DNA of 64,000 nucleotides, from positions 241,915 through 305,914 of the forward strand of contig NZ_QRHA01000007.1 of the NCBI RefSeq assembly GCF_003367475.1. The letters run 5' to 3'. The translations under genes and the position numbers were made by a program. Of this stretch, positions 56,431 to 64,000 are shown in pieces. How positions within the stretch are numbered: the first letter of the stretch is position 1; each line of letters begins with the position of its first letter. Below the pieces are notes generated by a model. That model was not told the DNA's origin, did no database searches, and saw nothing but the letters and a program-made list of their open reading frames with translations. This stretch comes from Alteromonas aestuariivivens. GTDB lineage: Bacteria > Pseudomonadota > Gammaproteobacteria > Enterobacterales > Alteromonadaceae.

Positions 56431-57525
56431 TTAACTGCCTGAACTCACGCCCTCAGTTGAGTTACGTAAAATCGCAATAATTTGTGTGAAATCATTTTGC
56501 TCTGCGATTTCAATTGGGGTGAGCCGGGGAGGCGTGTAGCTCTCAGTTTTAAAATTTGCTTCGTAACGCCAGCTGAGTTGTGAATCTTCACTCACTGAAT
56601 TGGGGTTTGCACCCAGTTTCATTAAGGCCGCTACAAGGCTTGCCTGATTTGCATTCACTGCGGCATGCAGCAACTGATCGCCATTGCGATCAAACGCGGT
56701 TAACAGAGCATTGACAGCTTCGGGGCGCATCAGCGAATCCATCTCTCCCGCAAACCAGGTTAAAAATTCAAAGTTCGCGGTATACACCGCGAGTTGCGTT
56801 GCGGTTGTTCCATCCTGGGCCGCAGCGAACAAATCGGCGCCGACAGATATCGCCGCTTGAATGGTATTTAGGTTATGACTCTTTATGGCGAAAAACAGCG
56901 GGCTGTACCCTTCATTGGTTTGGCGGTTAATGCTGGCGCCTGCATCGACAAGGTATAGCAGGTTGTCGGTGTTACCAGAATTAGCCGCAAACATTACTGC
57001 GGTTTGGCCATACTCATTTGCGGCGGAGACTTTGCCGCCAAGGCTGACCATCCGCGCCAGGTCTGTAACCAGTGCTGAACCAGCGCACAACTGGAAAGCA
57101 CTGGTGCCATCCTCAATAACGCTGTTTGGCTCGGCTCCGTGGTCCAATAAAGCATTGATGATTTCAGAGTTGCCATACCTGCAGGCCTGAACAATGGGGC
57201 TAAAGCGGTTGCCGTTGCCCGTTTTGGCAATCGCGCCTTTCTCAAGTAACAGGTTAACCAGACTGGGATCCTGCGCTTCGACAGCCCACGCCAGAAGAGA
57301 TGAATGGTCTGGAAGGGCACGATTTACATCTATCTTGGTGCTGATCGCATCAACCAGAACCCGGTCCAGTTCCAAAATGGCCCGCTTTGCTTTCAGCATC
57401 AGTATGTCGTGTTCCTGGCTGGTTAAATGGGGAGCAGGAGTGACTGGTTCCGACTGATTATTGCACCCAATCGCACTCGTAATAATCAGAGCATAAAGCA
57501 ATGTCTTTGCTGCTTTGTTTAACAT
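56431..57525 (-). CDS. Ankyrin-repeat lipoprotein
   Basis: This protein of about 364 residues has a lipobox (ITSAIGC, Cys about residue 21) and then seven to nine ankyrin repeats, for example SLVNLLLEKGAIAKTGNGNRFSPIVQACRYGNSEIINALLDHGAE in consensus form, ending before a short tail. It presents a protein-binding surface on a membrane. It follows the DUF1552 gene by 25 bases and is probably the third gene of the DUF1592-DUF1552 unit. No partner is known. Confidence 0.85.
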   Translation of the reverse strand: MLNKAAKTLLYALIITSAIGCNNQSEPVTPAPHLTSQEHDILMLKAKRAILELDRVLVDAISTKIDVNRALPDHSSLLAWAVEAQDPSLVNLLLEKGAIAKTGNGNRFSPIVQACRYGNSEIINALLDHGAEPNSVIEDGTSAFQLCAGSALVTDLARMVSLGGKVSAANEYGQTAVMFAANSGNTDNLLYLVDAGASINRQTNEGYSPLFFAIKSHNLNTIQAAISVGADLFAAAQDGTTATQLAVYTANFEFLTWFAGEMDSLMRPEAVNALLTAFDRNGDQLLHAAVNANQASLVAALMKLGANPNSVSEDSQLSWRYEANFKTESYTPPRLTPIEIAEQNDFTQIIAILRNSTEGVSSGS

Positions 57526-57550
57526 TATGTTCAAAGTCACAAATACTCCT

Positions 57551-58906
57551 TCAGGCTATCAAACCGGCTAGCGGCTCTGAACTGTCACCAAAACTTTGCG
57601 CAGGTACGCCCATCTGCAGCAGAACGGAAAGCAGTAAATTACACATTGGTGTATGTTTTTTTGCCGCGATATGCCGGTTACCTTCAAGCCCGCCGCCAGC
57701 CAGAATAATGGGCAGATCCATGTGGTCATGGTCGTTGGATTCACCGATACAGGCACCACGGACAACAAAAGTGTTGTCGAGTAAATTGGATTCGCCATCG
57801 GGAATGCTGGCCATCTTTTCCAGATAATCAGCAAACAGTTGCATGTGGTAAGCATTAATTTTTACCAGCTTATCAATTTTGTCCGGGTTATTGGCGTGGT
57901 GGCTCAGTGCATGGTGGCCATCGGGAATGCCAAGGTTGGTGTAGGCGTGGTTGCTTAGCTCACGCCCGAGCATAAAGGTGCTTACCCGCGTCATATCCGT
58001 TTGCAAGGCCAGCATTTGCAGATCGAGCATAATTCTGACGTGTTCTTCATAGTCTGACGGAATGTTGGCGGGCACAGACAAGCCGTCCAAGTTCATTTGA
58101 ATCGATGTGTCGCGGGCTTTTGCGATTCGTCGCTCTACATCGCGAATTGATTCCAGGAACTGATCCATTTTGTGGCGATCGCTGGTGCCCAGATTACGGT
58201 TAACCCGTTTTGCTTCTGCATGGATAAAATCGAGTATGCTGCTTCTTTGTTTCAGTCGAAGCTGTCGGGTGTTCTCGTCAATTTTATTGCCGTCGCCAAA
58301 CAGGTGTTCAAACACAATACTTGGCGCAACCATGGCCGGTAAGGCCTGAGTCGGACTCTTCCAGGAAATGGTGTTGGTATAGGTGCAGCTGTAGTTAATG
58401 TCGCAACTTCCTAACAGACTGGGGGGCTCGATACCCAGTTCCAGCGAAGCCAGTTGTGTTTCTTGGGCGAAATGCCGGGCCGCCACCTGGTCGGCGGAAA
58501 TACCACAATAGATGTCTGCTCCTTCCGTGGCTTTGGCGTGGGCACCGGTTAAAAATGCCGGACAGCTTCTGCCATGTCCGGCAGGCGGGGCACCAAATGC
58601 ACTGGCCTGATAATGGGCTAACCCGGAAATCACGGAGAATTTATCCCGCATTTTTTCCAACGGTTTTAAAATCGGGGTCATCGCATAGTTTTTACCTGCT
58701 TCAGCGGGCGTGTAACGTTGCATTCTGACACCATTCGGTGAGTAAAATACCGTCATTCGTTTGGGGCGTTGTTCCAGCGATTTAGCTTCGGCAACTGGCA
58801 GCAACGATTCCATCATGGGCAGTGTAACCGTCACACCCAGACCTTTCAGAAAAGTGCGGCGTGACAAGCTGGCATTAATGTATTTTCGCGATTTGCTGCT
58901 GTTCAT
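57551..58906 (-). CDS. DUF1552 protein with Tat signal
   Basis: This 451-residue protein has a twin-arginine signal (LSRRTFLKGLGVTVTL) and the DUF1552 domain (RMTVFYSPNGVRMQRYTPA, GHGRSCPAFLTGAHAK, STFMLGRELSNHAYTNLG). DUF1552 proteins resemble sulfatase/DUF1501-type secreted proteins and are almost always encoded with DUF1592 proteins; function unknown. Its start overlaps the DUF1592 gene end by 32 bases. Confidence 0.92.
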   Translation of the reverse strand: MNSSKSRKYINASLSRRTFLKGLGVTVTLPMMESLLPVAEAKSLEQRPKRMTVFYSPNGVRMQRYTPAEAGKNYAMTPILKPLEKMRDKFSVISGLAHYQASAFGAPPAGHGRSCPAFLTGAHAKATEGADIYCGISADQVAARHFAQETQLASLELGIEPPSLLGSCDINYSCTYTNTISWKSPTQALPAMVAPSIVFEHLFGDGNKIDENTRQLRLKQRSSILDFIHAEAKRVNRNLGTSDRHKMDQFLESIRDVERRIAKARDTSIQMNLDGLSVPANIPSDYEEHVRIMLDLQMLALQTDMTRVSTFMLGRELSNHAYTNLGIPDGHHALSHHANNPDKIDKLVKINAYHMQLFADYLEKMASIPDGESNLLDNTFVVRGACIGESNDHDHMDLPIILAGGGLEGNRHIAAKKHTPMCNLLLSVLLQMGVPAQSFGDSSEPLAGLIA

Positions 58907-61409
58907 TTTTCGCCTCAGGTGCGGTTTTAAAGTTAAAGGGGGTGCTGGTTACAACCGCCTCAATAATGCTGTGCATTCGGTAATTGTCTGCTTTGGCCAG
59001 GCTGGCAATATCCCGGATAGTCGGCTGGTCGTAGGCTTCTAATCCTCGGCCAAGGGCATAGGTCAGCAATCTGTCGATAAATGCCTGAGCGAAGCGTTCC
59101 CGTCTGTCCCACAGAACGGAATGCAGGCCGTTTAATCCTTCGAATTGTGTACCGTCGGGCATTTGCGCTGTCACATCAAGCTGCTGCCCCGCGTATTCTG
59201 TTCTGTACGCTCCTACGGCGTCGTATTGTTCCAGTGCCAATCCGAGTGGGTCCATACGCACATGGCATGCTGCACAAACGGGATCTGTGCGGTGCCTCTC
59301 TAATTGTTCTCTTGCCGACAGGGCAATGCCATCGTGTTCTGCGACCAACGCTGGCACATCCGGAGGCGGTGGGGGAGGGCTCGCTGCCAGCAGGTTATCC
59401 AATATCCACTTGCCTCGCTTAACCGGAGAGGTGTGATTGGGGTTGGATGTCAGGGTTAAAATACTTGCCTGGCCCAATAGGCCACCACGATGACTCTGTT
59501 GGTTTAGACCGACCTTGCGAAAGGCGTTACCTTTCACCCCTTTGATACCGTAGTGCAGGGCCAGCTGTTCATTGAGGTAGCTGTAGTCAGCATTGAGAAA
59601 ATCAAAGATGGACCGATTGTCTTTTAATATGCGGGTGAAGAATAATTCCGTCTCGCGCTGTATTGAATACTTCAGTGGGATATTGAATTGCGGAAATTCA
59701 AACACATCCGGGAAATGGTGGGGCAGATTGCGCAGATACAGCCATTGGCCGGCAAAGTTATCCGTTAACGCTTGTGCTTTTTCAGAACCCAGCATGCGTT
59801 GAATCTGCTGGCGAAGAGCGGCAGGCTCTCTCAGCTTTCCGCTCTCTGCCGCATCTGCAAGTTCCTTGTCGGGTAAGCTACTCCATAAAAATAGCGCTAA
59901 CCGTGCAGCGAACTCGAAGTCATTGATTTTGTATATACTTCCTGGCGGAGCCGATTCAGGTGCTGGCTCCTGAAGGTATAAAAAGCCAGGTGACACCAGC
60001 AGAGCCTGGATTGTGGTGGCTATACTGGCTCTGAAAGTCAGGTCTTGTCTTGCTTGCTTAAATACGCCGAGCAGAGGTTGAATATCGGTGTCATTGGTTG
60101 GGCGGCGGTACGCTTCGGCAGACAATTGGGAAACAATTTGTCTGGCACACTTCAGTTCGGCTTCTGCGTTGTTTCTGAAGGAAACCGACTCCGATGCGGT
60201 CTCTGTGGTATCCGGGAAGCAAACAAATATCTTTCGGGTACTGGCGGTCTCCACTTGGCTGACACCCGGGGTGGCTGCCGTTATTTCATGGCCATTACTC
60301 AGCGGGCCGGTCACCTCAATCTCGAGCACGTCACGTAAGAATGCCGCCTGGGAAAAGCGCGGTGACATATGGTAGGAAGGCACTTTTGTTGTGTGAATAC
60401 GGGCGCCATCGAGAATAAAATCCAGTTCCAGCTCTTCAGGCTCGCGGTCTGGCAATACTACATAGGATGTGCCTTTTCGTACGGTGGGTACATGCTCACG
60501 CAGTGCCAACCGTTTACGAAACGCCATTCCGATAGTGTGATTGCCTGCAGCGAGAGTCTGTCTGTAGCTGTGGCGGTGGATGTCCAGGCGATCCACCTCG
60601 TTATTGGTGTTGGCATTGATGAACCCGGCAATTTCATAAATTCCAGTTGTTGGGGCGTAAAAATCGAAACTGCCCCCACCTCTTGAATCCAAGGGCAAGT
60701 CGTCACTCATTCTGAGATCGAATGAGGGGACACCACTATTTTTAACCGAGCCGTCTTTTGGCACCACATAGCTGGTTTTACTGGCTGCTTCACCTGCTAC
60801 GCCCGTGGCGAGCCGGCTGACTTTTCCGGCAACGGTAAGGTAGCGCTCCAGCAGTGTGGTTGAAATACCCAATACATCGGCATTATTGTCGAAACCATAC
60901 CCGGAATCGTCGCCGGGCAGTAAACCGGTAATGTCTACGTCAAGCGCGAGCAAGTCACTTACTGAGTTGGCGTACTCGCTGCGATTTAATCGCCGAATGG
61001 TTGACCTGCCAGGGTTGGGGTTAAGTTCACTGTAGCGGTTTAATGCGTTCTCAAGCCATTGCAATAATGAGGCTTTTTGTTGTGGTGTCAGCGGCTTTTT
61101 TTCTGCCGGAGGCATATCGCCCATGGCGACAGATTTCAGGATTGATTCCCATCGTTTCAGGTTCTTTCCATGGGAAATATCGCTGATCTGGATGTCTTCC
61201 ACCGACCAGTTGCCGTCATAGATGTAATCATTATGACAGCTTTCGCATCGGTCATAGATCACTTCAGCAACCTGATCACGCACAAACGCCGGGTTGTCAG
61301 CTTGTGCCAATGAAGAAGGGGGGAGTCCGAGTAGAGTTAGCCATAATAAGGAGAAAAGGCGGAACCGTATGGGTAGGAAGACAGATTTTGGGGCGAAATA
61401 AGCGGCCAT
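58875..61409 (-). CDS. DUF1592/DUF1588/DUF1585 protein with c-type cytochrome motif
   Basis: This protein of about 844 residues has a signal peptide (LLWLTLLGLPPSSLAQA). The order of parts is a c-type haem motif CESCHND (about 58), DUF1587 (RRLNRSEYANSVSDLLALD), DUF1595/DUF1592 (FAARLALFLWSSLPDKELAD), DUF1588 (CAACHVRMDPLGLALEQYD) and DUF1585 (AQFIDRLLTYALGRGLEAYD-like end). Such modular proteins are widespread in planctomycetes and marine bacteria and are presumed periplasmic redox proteins. The start at 61409 is chosen because AGAGAG precedes it; the frame is open to 61511. Confidence 0.92.
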   Translation of the reverse strand: MAAYFAPKSVFLPIRFRLFSLLWLTLLGLPPSSLAQADNPAFVRDQVAEVIYDRCESCHNDYIYDGNWSVEDIQISDISHGKNLKRWESILKSVAMGDMPPAEKKPLTPQQKASLLQWLENALNRYSELNPNPGRSTIRRLNRSEYANSVSDLLALDVDITGLLPGDDSGYGFDNNADVLGISTTLLERYLTVAGKVSRLATGVAGEAASKTSYVVPKDGSVKNSGVPSFDLRMSDDLPLDSRGGGSFDFYAPTTGIYEIAGFINANTNNEVDRLDIHRHSYRQTLAAGNHTIGMAFRKRLALREHVPTVRKGTSYVVLPDREPEELELDFILDGARIHTTKVPSYHMSPRFSQAAFLRDVLEIEVTGPLSNGHEITAATPGVSQVETASTRKIFVCFPDTTETASESVSFRNNAEAELKCARQIVSQLSAEAYRRPTNDTDIQPLLGVFKQARQDLTFRASIATTIQALLVSPGFLYLQEPAPESAPPGSIYKINDFEFAARLALFLWSSLPDKELADAAESGKLREPAALRQQIQRMLGSEKAQALTDNFAGQWLYLRNLPHHFPDVFEFPQFNIPLKYSIQRETELFFTRILKDNRSIFDFLNADYSYLNEQLALHYGIKGVKGNAFRKVGLNQQSHRGGLLGQASILTLTSNPNHTSPVKRGKWILDNLLAASPPPPPPDVPALVAEHDGIALSAREQLERHRTDPVCAACHVRMDPLGLALEQYDAVGAYRTEYAGQQLDVTAQMPDGTQFEGLNGLHSVLWDRRERFAQAFIDRLLTYALGRGLEAYDQPTIRDIASLAKADNYRMHSIIEAVVTSTPFNFKTAPEAKNEQQQIAKIH

Positions 61410-61657
61410 TTGCACTCTCTTTGAGCAACTGCAGGTGTAATAACACCTCTCACGAGTAAATCGGTTAATTAAGCAGGTTATATGCCAATAACTGACTGTT
61501 AAGACTTGCAAAAAGGAGTAGAAGCACGGGATTATGCTGTTCGACCGCGGCCGCAGTGAAAGACTTTCCTAGGCTATTGCGTTGATAGGGTATTTGATTT
61601 TGCATGCCCCAGTCTATTAAACCGGGCTATCAGCGAAAAAACCTGGTGATGAAAGTG

Positions 61658-63415
61658 TCAGCAATAGCCTGTCTTCAAAAGGTTAGCGGAGGAAACCTGA
61701 TTTCGACCAGCGCTTTTAACTTTATACAGGGCTTTGTCTGCTGTATTAATCATCGACTCCAGATCATTTTCGCCTACCAGGCTGTCATCTAACTTGCCTG
61801 CCTGCGTACCGCAGACCCCAAGACTGGCAGTCACCCTGATTGTCCCTGCTGCGCACTGTACCTCGGCGCTTTCTATCAGTGAGCGAAGCCGCTCAGCATA
61901 CTGCAGCGCTTCGCTTTCCGCAGTGTCTGTTAACAGGAGCAAAAATTCTTCTCCTCCCCATCGGGCTAAAATATCGCTTTTACGCACACCTTCTTTTAAC
62001 ACCGTTGCAACCGTTTTTAGAACCGCGTCACCTTCGGCATGGCCATAGTCATCATTAATTTTTTTAAAGTGATCAATATCAATAAGCACTAACGAGATAT
62101 CCCGGCCGGTTCTGATTTTCTGATGCCAGATCGGTTGCGCAATATGAGCAAATCCTCTGCGGTTATTCAGGCCGGTTAGGGAATCAATACGGGCACTTTT
62201 TTCGGCAGCAAGTTTATCTGCTTCGGCGGAACGAAATCGTTGGGCTAGCAGAAATGCCAGACAAATCGCTTCAAACGCCATGCCTATTTCAATGAGTTTA
62301 AATGTCACGCCGTTGTAGGGCAGCATGCCGGCTACCGCTGACGTCGAGATACAGATGCAGGTGGCTGCGGTTACCGAGCAAACAAGAAAGAGCCAGGCGG
62401 CAGCAATGTTGTTTTTAAGTGCCTGTATGCCCATTACTATAAATAGCATCGCAAAACTGGTGTTCAGCAAAAACGCTAATAGCAGAGCTAGTGTGAGGTT
62501 ATTCGAAAGCGCACCGAACAGCATTCCTAACGGAATGACTACTGTGATCCCGATGGTTATCTTATTCAGTAAAGGCGCATATTCCCTTGTGTGCAGCAGC
62601 AGCCGTGCGAAATGCAGCCCGGCAATCGAATACGTTATCATCAAAAATATGTCTAACCAATCCTGAAAATATGGCCCGAAATCAGGAGTTATCCAGGCGT
62701 GCAACTGACCTGTATAAGATAAGCTGTTGACTACGAATCCGATTAGGTACAGCGCATACAAACCATACTCAGGAAGTCTTACGCTGAAATAGAGGATCAG
62801 GTTATACAAGGCTAACGCGAGCATAATCCCATACAGAAAACCGTATTGGTAAGCACTTGATATGTCCCTTTTTACAGCCAGCTCGGTTGTAGATATGCGC
62901 AGCGGAATGGCCATGGGGCCAACAGTTTCAATCCGCAGGTATAGTACCGATTCACCTTCTGGTAGGTTGGTTTCAAATGCAAAGTAGCGATAGGGCATTG
63001 GGCGTTGTTCAAACGCAACCCCATCACCACCTTGAACGTGCTCTATCACCTCACCATCATGGACAATCCAAGCATCGATATAATCCAGCCAAGGCGTTTC
63101 TGTACTTATCCGAAACGAATCAGTTCCCTGTGAAGCATTCAGTAAACGGGTTTTAAGCCAAACCGGGGCAACACTTATACCCAGAGATATCGACTCGCTG
63201 TAACCGGTAGCTGGCGATGTTGAGGCAAATTGCTCCATCGCTTCAGCAAGCGACAGTTTGCTTTGCTCAGACTCCTGAAAATACAGGGAATACTTGCCTG
63301 CTGTTACTGCAGGGGTTTTATCCAGCTCAATGATTGGCTGAGAGCGTATAGAAAATGAAACGCAAAAAGAACAGATAAGCAGCACCAGTGCATAGTATTT
63401 ATAATAGTTTTTCAT
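61658..63415 (-). CDS. 7TMR-DISM sensor diguanylate cyclase
   Basis: This 585-residue protein has a signal peptide, a periplasmic 7TMR-DISMED2 sensor (about 30-175; RPMPYRYFAFETNLPEGES), seven membrane helices (about 185-395), a short coiled segment and a GGDEF domain (about 420-575). RWGGEEFLLLLT has the active-site motif, and RKSD lies five residues before it, so the inhibitory I-site is intact. It probably makes c-di-GMP in response to an extracellular ligand, often a carbohydrate in this family. It is a single gene. Confidence 0.92.
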   Translation of the reverse strand: MKNYYKYYALVLLICSFCVSFSIRSQPIIELDKTPAVTAGKYSLYFQESEQSKLSLAEAMEQFASTSPATGYSESISLGISVAPVWLKTRLLNASQGTDSFRISTETPWLDYIDAWIVHDGEVIEHVQGGDGVAFEQRPMPYRYFAFETNLPEGESVLYLRIETVGPMAIPLRISTTELAVKRDISSAYQYGFLYGIMLALALYNLILYFSVRLPEYGLYALYLIGFVVNSLSYTGQLHAWITPDFGPYFQDWLDIFLMITYSIAGLHFARLLLHTREYAPLLNKITIGITVVIPLGMLFGALSNNLTLALLLAFLLNTSFAMLFIVMGIQALKNNIAAAWLFLVCSVTAATCICISTSAVAGMLPYNGVTFKLIEIGMAFEAICLAFLLAQRFRSAEADKLAAEKSARIDSLTGLNNRRGFAHIAQPIWHQKIRTGRDISLVLIDIDHFKKINDDYGHAEGDAVLKTVATVLKEGVRKSDILARWGGEEFLLLLTDTAESEALQYAERLRSLIESAEVQCAAGTIRVTASLGVCGTQAGKLDDSLVGENDLESMINTADKALYKVKSAGRNQVSSANLLKTGYC

Positions 63416-63591
63416 TGTTTATCTCTGGTACTTAAGTCAAGCGAGGGTAATCTGCGGGAGTAATCATCATCGCCCGTCAGACTATTTGATTCTCGTCTGA
63501 GAGGCAACTTTCAAATTGGAATAGCAAGCATACCTAGTGTGTTTGCCCGTTAATTGGTACTGGGGAGCTGTTACGATGTGTAGTGGCATAG

Positions 63592-64000
<409 letters not shown>

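Overview
The window is a 64 kb chromosomal segment of a Gram-negative gammaproteobacterium, probably a marine, polymer-degrading lineage of the Cellvibrionales/Alteromonadales type. The evidence is the gene order (yfjD-like/ypjD/ffh, rpsP-rimM-trmD-rplS, aspS-nudB-ruvCAB-ybgC-tolQRAB-pal-cpoB), bifunctional TyrA and PheA, a GlrK-QseG-GlrR system, and accessory genes (DUF1592/DUF1552, ThuA, DUF1080 and GH2 remnants) common in marine polymer degraders. The genus is an inference I cannot check here.

Layout. 1-5.6 kb: an M16 metallopeptidase running off the left edge, SixA phosphatase, a CNNM/CBS membrane protein, YpjD and Ffh. 5.9-12.2 kb: a tightly overlapping three-gene SMC-like condensin operon (ATPase, small winged-helix-type subunit, kleisin-like subunit), then a TerB-like gene. 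12.3-18.4 kb: an RND efflux pair and an ABC exporter. A 263-bp MITE-like element with terminal inverted repeats (18539-18801) lies just before the rpsP operon. Together these separate ffh from rpsP, which are neighbours in many gammaproteobacteria. 21.0-25.5 kb: aromatic amino acid synthesis (DAHP synthase, TyrA, PheA); pheA is preceded by a phenylalanine-rich leader peptide and attenuator. 25.6-33.5 kb: signalling (dual receiver protein, TerB, GGDEF-EAL protein, secreted EF-hand protein, GlrK/QseG/GlrR). 33.6-44.6 kb: YecE, then the aspS-ruv-tol core block. The ruvB-ybgC gap holds a strong minus-strand promoter and terminator, a likely small RNA, beside a perfect 28-bp palindrome.

44.9-46.6 kb holds two identical tRNA-Lys genes, nadA and tRNA-Ser(GGA). 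The 3' end of tRNA-Ser is duplicated 165 bp downstream, next to a truncated integrase. From there to about 56.3 kb is an accessory region with much gene decay: a HEAT/cytochrome c remnant, an intact ThuA lipoprotein, a GH2-DUF1080 fusion scar, a GNAT gene with a nonsense codon, a ferredoxin-reductase tail abutting an AraC tail, and a frameshifted SIMPL gene. Intact genes among them are a cupin, an EamA exporter, a YdeP-type molybdopterin oxidoreductase with FdhD, and a DUF4189 protein. 56.4-61.4 kb is an intact three-gene unit (DUF1592 cytochrome-like protein, Tat-exported DUF1552 protein, ankyrin lipoprotein). The window ends with a 7TMR-DISM/GGDEF cyclase and the left part of an IS3-family element.

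The least described items are the nuclease-free condensin operon, the ruvB-ybgC small RNA with its palindrome, the pheL attenuator, the MITE, and the tRNA-Ser scar with its chimeric pseudogenes. I saw no CRISPR array, retron, diversity-generating retroelement or canonical phage-defence island.
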